A stretch of 9,796 nt of DNA from PALSA-1355 sp041499515 (lineage in GTDB: Bacteria; Planctomycetota; Planctomycetia; Pirellulales; PALSA-1355): contig JBGQKM010000228.1 in assembly GCA_041499515.1 (NCBI GenBank), forward strand, positions 1-9,796, read 5' to 3'. Under the pieces are notes generated by a model. The model made no database searches. It worked only from the letters and a program-made list of their open reading frames with translations, and was not told the DNA's origin. Below, one piece after another: positions 1 through 6,035 of the stretch; position 1 is the stretch's first letter; the number at the start of each line of letters is the position of its first letter. A program made the position numbers and the translations under genes.

Positions 1-1460
1 ATATCGATCAATCGCAAGACGGCCGGGTCGGCCGAGCTGTAGAGCTCGGCCACGTCCTTGTTGCTGCGGTCGGCTGCCAGCGTGTATTGGGTCAAGTCGT
101 TGGTGCCGATACTCAGGAAATCGACCTCGTCGACAAAGTGGTCGATCATCAGCACCGCGGACGGAACTTCCACCATCATGCCCACCGGCAGATTGCGATT
201 GAAGGCCACCCCCTCGTCATCGAGGTCATCGGCCACGTCGGCCAGCACCATCTTGGCCTGCCGCAATTCCAATAGCGTGGCGATCAACGGAAACATCAGC
301 CGCAAGTCGCCCAACACGCTGGCCCGCAGCACGGCCCGCAACTGGGTGCGAAACAGCGGCAGATTCTTGAGCGACAGTCGAATGCTGCGCAGACCCAGTG
401 TTGGGTTGCGGGCGCTTTCGCTGTCGTCGGAGACTTTATCGGCGCCCAAGTCGCAGGTGCGGATCACGACGGGGCGGCCCTGCATTTCGCTCATGACCTT
501 GGCGTAGGCCGCGTAGTGCATGGCTTCGTCGGGTTCCTGTTCGGAGCCCAGATAGAGGAATTCCGTGCGATACAGCCCGATGCCGTCGCTGCCGCGTTCG
601 ACGCAGTGGCTGACCTCATGCGGAAATTCAATATTGCCGAACAGTTCGATGCGCACGCCGTCGGCCGTTTCGGCCGGCAACTCGCGGAGCGTTTCCAGTC
701 GCGCGGCCCGGCTGAGATTCTGTTCGGCTTCGTGCCGATAGTGGGCGATGGTCTCTTCGTCGGGTTGCAGGATGACCAGGCCGTGATCGCCGTCGATAAT
801 GACCAGGTCGCCACCGGAGACGTCGGTCAAGAACGGGCCGGTGCCCACCACGGCTGGAATTTCCAGTCCTTCGGCGACGATGGCCGTGTGGCTTCCGGGT
901 CCGCCGACCTCGGTGGCGAATCCGCGCACGAAGGCCCGATTGAGGTTGGCCGTTTCGCTGGGTGTAAGATTGTGCGCCAGCACGATCACCGGCGAAGTGA
1001 GCTGCGCCAGCTCTTCGCGATTGCGGCCCAACAGGTTGCGCAGCAACCGCTTCTCAATGTCGAAAATGTCGTTGGCCCGTTCGGCCAGGTAACTGCTGCG
1101 GATGGTCTGAAAGACCTTGGCATAGCGGCGCAAGGCGCGGCTGACGGCATATTCGGGCGAGTAGTGCCGCTCGCGGATCATGCCGTCGAGTTCGGTCCGC
1201 AGCGACGGATCGCGCAGCATTTGCAGGTGGGCGGAGAAGACGGCGCCGTATTGTTCGCCGAGCTTGCTGGAGACCGCCTGGCGATTGTACTCGATTTCGT
1301 CCCCGGCGGCGCGAATGGCCCGGTCGAGCCGCTCCAATTCGTGTTCCACCGCGTCGCGCGCCACGAAACGTCGCGGAATGCGAAATCCCTCGTTGGTAAT
1401 CACGAGAGCTTCACCCACGGCCACGCCCGGCGAAACGGCAATACCTTGTAGTTTTTGCAT
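1..1460 (-). CDS. ptsI: PTS enzyme I (phosphoenolpyruvate-protein phosphotransferase), C-terminus cut by window edge
   Basis: Enzyme I takes phosphate from phosphoenolpyruvate onto a histidine and passes it to HPr in the cytoplasm. 486 residues are visible; E. coli EI has 575, so roughly the last 90, including the active cysteine, lie beyond the left edge. The N-terminal HPr-binding and phosphohistidine domain covers about residues 1-230, with the phosphohistidine H191 in GGPGSHTAIVAEGLEIPA. The PEP-binding barrel follows: GIGLYRTEF (R298), VIRTCDLGADK (R334), MMVEVPSA (E431) and SIGTNDLTQYTLAADR (N454, D455, R465), all matching E. coli catalytic positions. The start is MQKLQGIAVSPGVAVG, which begins directly with the EI-N domain, so there is no GAF domain as in PtsP. 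A GAAGAG lies 7 bases before the ATG. It is last in the hpf-ptsN-ptsH-ptsI run, 206 bases after ptsH. The residues around H191 differ from the common GGRTSHTAIMAR form. Confidence 0.96.
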   Translation of the reverse strand, partial: MQKLQGIAVSPGVAVGEALVITNEGFRIPRRFVARDAVEHELERLDRAIRAAGDEIEYNRQAVSSKLGEQYGAVFSAHLQMLRDPSLRTELDGMIRERHYSPEYAVSRALRRYAKVFQTIRSSYLAERANDIFDIEKRLLRNLLGRNREELAQLTSPVIVLAHNLTPSETANLNRAFVRGFATEVGGPGSHTAIVAEGLEIPAVVGTGPFLTDVSGGDLVIIDGDHGLVILQPDEETIAHYRHEAEQNLSRAARLETLRELPAETADGVRIELFGNIEFPHEVSHCVERGSDGIGLYRTEFLYLGSEQEPDEAMHYAAYAKVMSEMQGRPVVIRTCDLGADKVSDDSESARNPTLGLRSIRLSLKNLPLFRTQLRAVLRASVLGDLRLMFPLIATLLELRQAKMVLADVADDLDDEGVAFNRNLPVGMMVEVPSAVLMIDHFVDEVDFLSIGTNDLTQYTLAADRSNKDVAELYSSADPAVLRLID

Positions 1461-1491
1461 GGGACGCTCTTCGCGGCGCGCCAGTGGGATG

Positions 1492-1521
1492 CGAGAGTCC
1501 GGCCGGAATGCCGGCCTCTCG
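1492..1521. repeat. Interrupted inverted repeat in the ptsH-ptsI gap
   Basis: GGCCGG (1501-1506) and CCGGCC (1511-1516) pair around a 4-base loop, AATG. Outer arms CGAGA (1492-1496) and TCTCG (1517-1521) extend the stem, leaving four unpaired bases, GTCC, on one side. No T-run follows on either strand, so it is not a typical terminator. It lies 32 bases upstream of the ptsI start. It could be an mRNA structure limiting ptsI expression or a copy of a dispersed intergenic palindrome. Confidence 0.7.
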
Positions 1522-1540
1522 GTAATCGACCACATCGTTG

Positions 1541-1558
1541 GCGGGCCTGACGGCCCGC
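1541..1558. repeat. 7-bp inverted repeat in the ptsH-ptsI gap
   Basis: GCGGGCC (1541-1547) and GGCCCGC (1552-1558) are perfectly complementary around the 4-base loop TGAC. It would form a stable GC-only hairpin in the ptsH-ptsI transcript. No T-run adjoins it. Confidence 0.65.
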
Positions 1559-1587
1559 GGCGGTGCCGCGCTGTCGGCGAATCACCC

Positions 1588-1636
1588 CGTCCGCGGACGC
1601 GCCGTTCGTTCGACTTTCTAAGGGAGAACGAACGGC
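1588..1636. repeat. Palindrome plus 11-bp hairpin just after ptsH
   Basis: GCCGTTCGTTC (1601-1611) and GAACGAACGGC (1626-1636) form a perfect 11-bp stem with a 14-base loop, starting 31 bases beyond the ptsH stop codon in the direction of transcription. Immediately next to it lies the 12-base perfect palindrome CGTCCGCGGACG (1588-1599). Neither is followed by a T-run. A hairpin so close behind ptsH could protect the 3' end of an upstream transcript or partly stop transcription before ptsI; both are inferences. Confidence 0.65.
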
Positions 1637-1666
1637 CGTATCGGACTGCTGTTATTCCACATTTCA

Positions 1667-1942
1667 CTATTCGTCGAAGTTGCGTAGGATCAACTGCGAC
1701 AACGCATCGAGCGCCGCTTCGGCATCGGGACCCGTGGCCTCGATGTGCAACGGCGTGCCTTCTACGGCGGCTAGCGTGAGGATCGCCAAGATACTCTTGC
1801 CGTCCACCCGCTCTCCTTCTTTGACCACTTCAATTTTTGATTGGTATTGGCTGGCCACTTTGACGAACAGGTCTGCCGGCCGCGCGTGCAATCCTTGCGG
1901 GTTGGTGACCACGACGGTTCGTGCCAGGGTGCCATTTGCCAT
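1667..1942 (-). CDS. ptsH: HPr phosphocarrier protein
   Basis: HPr is the small cytoplasmic carrier that accepts phosphate from enzyme I and hands it to EIIA proteins. The 91 residues match the family's usual length of 85-90. The active histidine is H19 in NPQGLHARPA (His15 in the standard numbering). The regulatory serine site is also intact: S50 in DGKSILAILTLAA, corresponding to Ser46, the HPr kinase target in Firmicutes and many other bacteria. This suggests control by an HprK, though no hprK lies in this window. The ATG at 1942 has only a weak ribosome binding site; the family alignment (MANGTLARTVVVTNPQG) supports the start. It follows ptsN by 100 bases that contain two hairpins. Confidence 0.97.
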   Translation of the reverse strand: MANGTLARTVVVTNPQGLHARPADLFVKVASQYQSKIEVVKEGERVDGKSILAILTLAAVEGTPLHIEATGPDAEAALDALSQLILRNFDE

Positions 1943-1971
1943 AGTGCCAAATTCGATCCACGTTCCAATTC

Positions 1972-2007
1972 ACCGCTCGATAGCGGTTCACCCCGGTTGG
2001 GCGAACC
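1972..2007. repeat. Two overlapping hairpins between ptsN and ptsH
   Basis: A 6-bp stem with tetraloop, ACCGCT-CGAT-AGCGGT (1972-1987), overlaps by three bases a larger hairpin whose arms are 1985-1993 and 1999-2007 (loop of five). In the minus-strand RNA the larger stem is GGTTCGCCC paired with GGGTGAACC, nine pairs including one G-U. The shared bases mean both stems cannot form fully at once. No U-tract follows. The site lies 30 bases upstream of the ptsH start, so it may affect ptsH translation or mRNA processing. Confidence 0.55.
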
Positions 2008-2042
2008 TCGAGAGGCGGCTGCCGAAACGCGCCTGCGATTCC

Positions 2043-2519
2043 TCAAGAGACGAAGCCGTTGTTGTCGGCCTCGTCCAGCAATTGCCGGATATCGTGGGCG
2101 GACGTCGCCTGTTTGAGAAACTTACAAAAGGTGTCATCGCGCAGTTGGCGCGAAATGTTTTCCAGCGCACGCAGGTGGTCGCCGGGACGGTCGGGAGGAG
2201 AGATCAACAAGAAAAAAAGCTGCACCTTTTCGCCGTCCAGGCTATTGAAGTCGATGCCTTCGCTGCTGACCGCCACCGTGCCGACCAGTCGTTGAACGCT
2301 GGGGTGTTTGGTGTGCGGAACAGCGACACCTCGACCGATCCCGGTGCTGCCCAAGTCCTCCCGCTTCATGATGGCCTTAACGATACTTTCCACCTCGTTA
2401 GCCGAAATCTTGCCTGCGTCGAGCAGCGCGCCGATCATCTCGCGAATGGCGCCTTCCTTGTCTTCCGCCCGTAACTGAGCACGGATCGCCTCGCTGCTCA
2501 CAAAATCGCCAAACTTCAT
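2043..2519 (-). CDS. ptsN: PTS EIIA-Ntr family regulatory phosphoacceptor
   Basis: EIIA-Ntr receives phosphate from HPr and acts as a regulator rather than a transporter subunit; in Proteobacteria it influences potassium transport, nitrogen metabolism and stress responses. The 158-residue protein has the full PTS EIIA type-2 domain and nothing fused to it. The phosphorylated histidine is H69 in the family signature REDLGSTGIGRGVAVPHTK (residues 53-71). The later core, LFFLLISPPDRPGDHLRALE, is also typical. The ATG at 2519 is preceded by AAAGGAA and GAGGG in the 20 bases upstream. It sits 85 bases after hpf and before ptsH, the same hpf-ptsN pairing seen beside rpoN in Proteobacteria. It could be called fructose-type EIIA by automatic tools, but no EIIB or EIIC is present. 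Confidence 0.93.
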   Translation of the reverse strand: MKFGDFVSSEAIRAQLRAEDKEGAIREMIGALLDAGKISANEVESIVKAIMKREDLGSTGIGRGVAVPHTKHPSVQRLVGTVAVSSEGIDFNSLDGEKVQLFFLLISPPDRPGDHLRALENISRQLRDDTFCKFLKQATSAHDIRQLLDEADNNGFVS

Positions 2520-2604
2520 ACCCTCGTTTCCTTTCTCACCATGTCATGCCGCGCCGGCTCGTCTACTGAGCGCATCACAAGGTCGCGCGGGTCCCTGCCA
2601 GGCA

Positions 2605-2958
2605 TTACTCGCCGCCGGTTTCCCCTTCCAGCGAGGCCGTCTCGTGTCGGGGCGTCGTCGCGCGGTGATGGTCTTGAACTTTTTCCTTATACTTCCGCAA
2701 TTGCTGCTCTAATTTGTGGATGACACCGTCCAACGCGGCCATCAAACTGGTCGATTGTTCGGCGGCCACGAAGTCGTGCTTATGTTCCGCCGAGACGCGC
2801 ACGTCCACTGTGGGATTTTGCTCGTGCTCTAAATCCACGGTGACGTCGATCGCCGAGAGGCGCTCGAAAAGGCGTGCCAGCTTCTCTACTTTCGCGGTGA
2901 TTTTGGCTCGACTCGCGTCGCTCAAATGGCCGTGTCTGGCGGAAATGTTGATTTGCAC
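2605..2958 (-). CDS. hpf: Ribosome hibernation promoting factor (short HPF/RaiA type)
   Basis: This protein binds the 30S subunit in the mRNA/tRNA channel and inactivates ribosomes in slow growth. At 117 residues it is the short form: E. coli HPF has 95 and RaiA 113, while long HPFs have about 180-190 with a dimerisation domain that is absent here. The start MQINISARHGHL and the stretch AALDGVIHKLEQQLRKYKEKV near the end resemble E. coli HPF closely. The last 20 residues are an acidic, probably unstructured tail. The start codon is GTG, chosen because GAAGGAG (2968-2974) lies nine bases upstream and because the family begins at MQ. It is the first gene of the run with ptsN, ptsH and ptsI. Confidence 0.94.
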   Translation of the reverse strand: MQINISARHGHLSDASRAKITAKVEKLARLFERLSAIDVTVDLEHEQNPTVDVRVSAEHKHDFVAAEQSTSLMAALDGVIHKLEQQLRKYKEKVQDHHRATTPRHETASLEGETGGE

Positions 2959-2967
2959 GGGACGGCA

Positions 2968-2974
2968 CTCCTTC
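2968..2974 (-). promoter_or_regulatory. Ribosome binding site of hpf (fixes a GTG start)
   Basis: GAAGGAG on the minus strand, nine bases before the GTG at 2958. It is one of the strongest Shine-Dalgarno matches in the window and supports the non-ATG start. Confidence 0.8.
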
Positions 2975-3031
2975 AGCTAACCCAAAACTCGGCTTCAGTT
3001 TGCGGCCATTGCACGAGTCTCGAAACGAGCC

Positions 3032-3060
3032 ATTTTAACGGACCCTGTCAGAACCGACAA
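3032..3060 (-). promoter_or_regulatory. Predicted sigma-70-type promoter for hpf-ptsN-ptsH-ptsI
   Basis: On the minus strand TTGTCG (3055-3060) and TAAAAT (3032-3037) are separated by exactly 17 bases. They match the -35 and -10 consensus at 4/6 and 5/6 positions. Transcription would start near 3025, giving a leader of about 65 bases before the hpf GTG. I saw no sigma-54 -24/-12 element in the same gap. Prediction from consensus only; planctomycete promoters are not well characterised. Confidence 0.55.
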
Positions 3061-3232
3061 ACGCAACAAACGCAGAAAGAAGCGAATCGGGTAAATCCGG
3101 CCACGCACCCCAGTTTAGCCTTTTGCACAGCGCACGAAAGGGGGCGAATGGTCCCAGAGCCCGCAAGCGATGGGCAACCACCTCCACACAACTTTGGCAG
3201 CCCCCGAAAAGTCCTTCGCCAACCGCGCGATT

Positions 3233-3250
3233 TCGCGAGGATCCTCGCGA
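3233..3250. repeat. 18-base perfect palindrome just after the 754-residue gene
   Basis: TCGCGAGGATCCTCGCGA begins four bases beyond the stop codon of the large membrane protein gene. It can fold as a 7-bp stem with loop GATC. A partly overlapping second pairing, CGCGA (3226-3230) with TCGCG (3233-3237), is also possible. No T-run follows in the direction of transcription, so it is at best an atypical terminator or a 3'-end stabilising structure. Confidence 0.55.
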
Positions 3251-3253
3251 CTT

Positions 3254-5518
3254 TCAGCCGCCCTTGGCGGCGGCCTTGCTCTTGGGCGAAGCCGTGGCGG
3301 TGCGCGGCACGATCTTGCCTTGCCGCAGTTTTTCTTTCCAAGCGTTCAGCGGCGTGCGCCGCTTGGCGGCCAGATCTTCCGGGCGGTAGCCGTGGTTGCC
3401 GGGCCCGGTGATGTTCTGGAGATTCCAGAAACTCAAGACGCGCAGATCGAGCGATTCTTTATCCAAGCCGTCCACCAGGTCGCGGTCGGCCCCGTTTTTG
3501 AGGTCTTCGGCGCTATAGCCCCACAACATCCGATACAAGGCCGCGGCATCGGCGTTACGCTGTTTTTCGAACGTTGTCCGAACTTGGGCCGCCGTTTCCG
3601 GGCTCCGGGCCACGGCCAGGCGCAATTCGTCGATCGCGGCCGGCCAGAATTGCTTGTCCTTTGCATCATTCAACGCGGCCACGCACGCCTCGAATTCGCC
3701 CAAGCAGCTCAAACTGCGAATGGCCAGCGAGCGCACCTCACGGCGGCGGCCGACCGAACGTTGCCCATCGGCCAATTCCTTGAGCGTCAACTCGACCGAT
3801 TTTTCCGGCGGCAAGAGCGGTTCCAAGGTCGTGGTCGCCAGGCGGTCCACCTCGCTGGTCACCTCGGACGTGACCCACTTGGGAAACTCACTATCCGCCG
3901 GCTGCTCGGCACTCGTTGCAAACAAGATCCGATGTGCCGGGGCCTGCAACTCGACGGGCGTCTCGCCTTCGCGGATTCGAATCAATCCGCTCGTGGCGTA
4001 CAGATGGACCGTCAACGGCGCGGGGTCCACTTCCGGATCTTTGCCCGGCGGCAGCTCGCGCCGCGCCTCCAAAGTCACCGTCGAGTCGGCGTCGACAAAC
4101 GTGAGCAGCGTTTGCAGGTCGTCAAACTTCAGTTGCAGCGAATTGCCCGCTCTGCCAGCCGTGGCCATCGAGAACCGGCCATAGGTCACCGCGATGAGCG
4201 GCACGCCCTGATCGCCCCAGCCGACCAACTCGAATCGCGCCGCGCCATCGGCACGGACTGTCATGCCCGAACTCAAGGTGATCGCTGGCCGGAACGAGGG
4301 AAGCGACTGGAGCTTATCTCCCTTGCTCAGCGGCCACATGTCCGGCAGCCGAATCCAATCGCTCGAATCCGGGTCGAATTGCAACAGCGCTTCGTGCTTG
4401 GAGGTTTCGTGCTTGGAGGTGTAGCGCCCGAAGCCCGCCTCCTTGGCCCCATCCCGATTCGATGCGGCGTCTTCGCCAGCCGGCGTGTCGGGTGTCTCGT
4501 CCGGCGGCACATCGCCGCGCGCCGGCGTGGGCGGCGCCCGGAGCGGATTCGTCGGCACGCTGCGGGCCGTCGCGCGGGCTTTATTGCCGGTTTCGTCCGC
4601 CTCGGTCGAGTCCCGGGGCTCAGGAGCCGGCGTCGCGTCAGCCTCGTCGGCCGCACGATCTGGAGGAACATTTTGCGGATCGCTGTCATCCGGCACCGCG
4701 GCGTTCTTAAGCGGTGACGCTTCGCCCGCCTCGGCGCTGGCCGGCGTCGTGGAGTCCCCAGCATCGCGATCGGCCTCGTCGGCCGCGGGCGCTTCTTCGG
4801 AAACCTCGGCTTGGCCTTCCGCCTGGACGTCGGCTTGGACCGCGGCATCGTTGTCGGGGGCCTGAACCAATGCCGTCACGCTCTCGCGCAGTTGCGCCGG
4901 GCCGATGAAGGCCATCAATCCGCCGAAAGTCAGCAACGCGGCCACAAGCAGCATGGCCGCAACCGGCCAAAACCGCGAACGCGATTCACGCAGATATTCA
5001 GGAACTTCGGGCCTGGCCCGCCGCATGCCGACTTGCACCGCCGGCGGGGTCGATTTTGAACCGGTCGCTAGCGTCGCACCTGCCGCGGCGGAGGCCACTC
5101 CGACGGCGTCACTCTGCACCGGCGGGGCATCGACATGGGTAGCCAGTCGGTACATGCGCTGACGCGCCGCCGGATCGATTTCGGCCGGCTCGCGCAAAAC
5201 CAACGTCAGGATTTGATGGCACGAAGCCACTTCGGCCAGGTGCACATCGGATTCCAAACAGATCTTTTCGAACTCGGGGACACGGTCGTCCGAGAGCTCA
5301 TATTCCAGATACTCGGCCACCGTATTGGGATCCGCCGCCAAACCGCGGCCGAACAAAGCCGGCACCCCAAGTCGCAGCCGACGCATGCAATCGCGCGTGC
5401 GATGCACCAGGGTCGTGGCGAATTCGCTCTCTTCGATTTTCTTGCCGATGTCCTCGGTGTCGTCCGGTTCGAGGTTGCCATCCAGGTAGGCCAGCATCGT
5501 TCGCAGAGTTAGTCGCAT
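3254..5518 (-). CDS. Single-pass membrane protein with two anti-sigma-like repeats and a FecR-like outer domain
   Basis: I do not recognise a named gene. Of 754 residues, 1-50 and 65-108 are two related segments (YLDGNLEPDD... and YLEYELSDDR..., each with K and ES at matching spacing). They resemble the helical fold of anti-sigma (zf-HC2) domains, but the H-x3-C-x2-C zinc residues are missing. A transmembrane helix spans about 184-206 after a basic stretch (RRARP...RESRSRF), so the N-terminus should be cytoplasmic. Residues 220-365 form an Ala/Asp/Glu/Pro-rich low-complexity linker. Residues 405-540 are beta-rich and FecR-like (ITLSSGMTVRADGAARFELVG). The helical end (570-720) finishes with a basic Lys/Ala tail. 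The ATG has GGGGA just upstream; the next Met, residue 8, has no binding site. No sigma factor gene adjoins. Likely a membrane signalling or envelope-sensing protein; function inferred only from layout. Confidence 0.88.
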   Translation of the reverse strand: MRLTLRTMLAYLDGNLEPDDTEDIGKKIEESEFATTLVHRTRDCMRRLRLGVPALFGRGLAADPNTVAEYLEYELSDDRVPEFEKICLESDVHLAEVASCHQILTLVLREPAEIDPAARQRMYRLATHVDAPPVQSDAVGVASAAAGATLATGSKSTPPAVQVGMRRARPEVPEYLRESRSRFWPVAAMLLVAALLTFGGLMAFIGPAQLRESVTALVQAPDNDAAVQADVQAEGQAEVSEEAPAADEADRDAGDSTTPASAEAGEASPLKNAAVPDDSDPQNVPPDRAADEADATPAPEPRDSTEADETGNKARATARSVPTNPLRAPPTPARGDVPPDETPDTPAGEDAASNRDGAKEAGFGRYTSKHETSKHEALLQFDPDSSDWIRLPDMWPLSKGDKLQSLPSFRPAITLSSGMTVRADGAARFELVGWGDQGVPLIAVTYGRFSMATAGRAGNSLQLKFDDLQTLLTFVDADSTVTLEARRELPPGKDPEVDPAPLTVHLYATSGLIRIREGETPVELQAPAHRILFATSAEQPADSEFPKWVTSEVTSEVDRLATTTLEPLLPPEKSVELTLKELADGQRSVGRRREVRSLAIRSLSCLGEFEACVAALNDAKDKQFWPAAIDELRLAVARSPETAAQVRTTFEKQRNADAAALYRMLWGYSAEDLKNGADRDLVDGLDKESLDLRVLSFWNLQNITGPGNHGYRPEDLAAKRRTPLNAWKEKLRQGKIVPRTATASPKSKAAAKGG
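4391..4420. repeat. Perfect 15-bp tandem duplication inside the 754-residue gene
   Basis: The unit TTCGTGCTTGGAGGT occurs twice with no spacer and no mismatch. It encodes TSKHE twice (residues 367-376) at the end of the low-complexity linker, keeping frame. Identity at every base suggests a recent replication-slippage event. A second, codon-diverged duplication, VTSE twice, occurs at residues 549-556. Confidence 0.9.
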
Positions 5519-5580
5519 ACGATCCCCAATGGTTTAGACTTGATCGATACCTGCAAAAACAACAGGATTGGATGTCGAGT

Positions 5581-5603
5581 CCGTGCGCACACTGTGCGCA
5601 CGG
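5581..5603. promoter_or_regulatory. 23-base near-perfect dyad, possible operator or leader hairpin
   Basis: Arms CCGTGCGCACA (5581-5591) and TGTGCGCACGG (5593-5603) are exact inverse complements around one central base. As a hairpin this gives ten pairs with a three-base loop. It lies 63 bases upstream of the start of the 754-residue gene. It also sits just downstream of an AT-rich block (5615-5623) that could supply a weak minus-strand -10 element. No T-run follows on the minus strand, which argues against a terminator for the small gene upstream. A dimeric repressor site is the simplest reading, but no regulator is identified. Confidence 0.5.
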
Positions 5604-5687
5604 AGAGAGCCCTGATTTAATTAGTGGGCCTGGGCGCCTAAATTCGTACAAACCCGAGGAAGATTCCCAGGAAATCTGCCCGGCGCG

Positions 5688-6035
5688 CTAGCCGCGGCCA
5701 AATAACGCCAAGCCGCAACTCGACGAGCTGCATGAAGTTCGCTCGTCGTCGCCTGGCGGTTTGGCCGTTTGCTGCGGGAAGGCGACCCATAGGGTCGCAG
5801 AGACAAGTCCGACGAGCGTTGCCACCAACACCGGATGCAGCGACACCCGATACGCGGTCCGCCGTTGTTCCCAGCGGGCGACCTGCCAGCCCTCGCGGGT
5901 GCGTACCCATTTTACTTTTATGGCAGCCCCCGGCGCCGGAACGCTGGGAATGGCCGTTTGAGCAAGGATCAGTCCGGCGATGACAAGAATTACGCAAAAT
6001 CCTGCCACCGCCCAACGGTGCCGGGCGACAGACAT
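5688..6035 (-). CDS. Small hypothetical protein with two membrane helices
   Basis: I do not recognise this 115-residue protein. Hydrophobic helices lie at about residues 8-27 (RWAVAGFCVILVIAGLILAQ) and 66-87 (LHPVLVATLVGLVSATLWVA). Between them is a basic, tryptophan-containing loop (KVKWVRTREGWQVARWEQRR). By the positive-inside rule that loop should be cytoplasmic, with both ends outside. The tail has two cysteines in SCSSSSCG. The frame is open further upstream, but I chose the ATG at 6035 because GAGGG lies about seven bases before it and the protein then begins at a credible membrane segment. It is divergent from the HDOD gene and is followed, after 169 bases, by the large membrane protein gene on the same strand. 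Base composition resembles its neighbours. Whether it is translated is supported only by the binding site and helices. Confidence 0.6.
   Translation of the reverse strand: MSVARHRWAVAGFCVILVIAGLILAQTAIPSVPAPGAAIKVKWVRTREGWQVARWEQRRTAYRVSLHPVLVATLVGLVSATLWVAFPQQTAKPPGDDERTSCSSSSCGLALFGRG

Noticed and set aside
516..1451. Long plus-strand open frame (about 311 codons) opposite ptsI
   Set aside because: It is antisense to an unmistakable enzyme I with conserved catalytic motifs; GC-rich DNA commonly leaves the complementary frame open. The product resembles no family.
3048..3341. Minus-strand frame overlapping the end of the 754-residue gene and its downstream gap
   Set aside because: It overlaps that gene out of frame, has no ribosome binding site seen and would cover the predicted hpf promoter.
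3170..4717. 515-codon plus-strand open frame opposite the large membrane protein gene
   Set aside because: The translation is Arg/His/Gln-rich and without domain structure, while the minus strand gives a coherent membrane protein with a good start.
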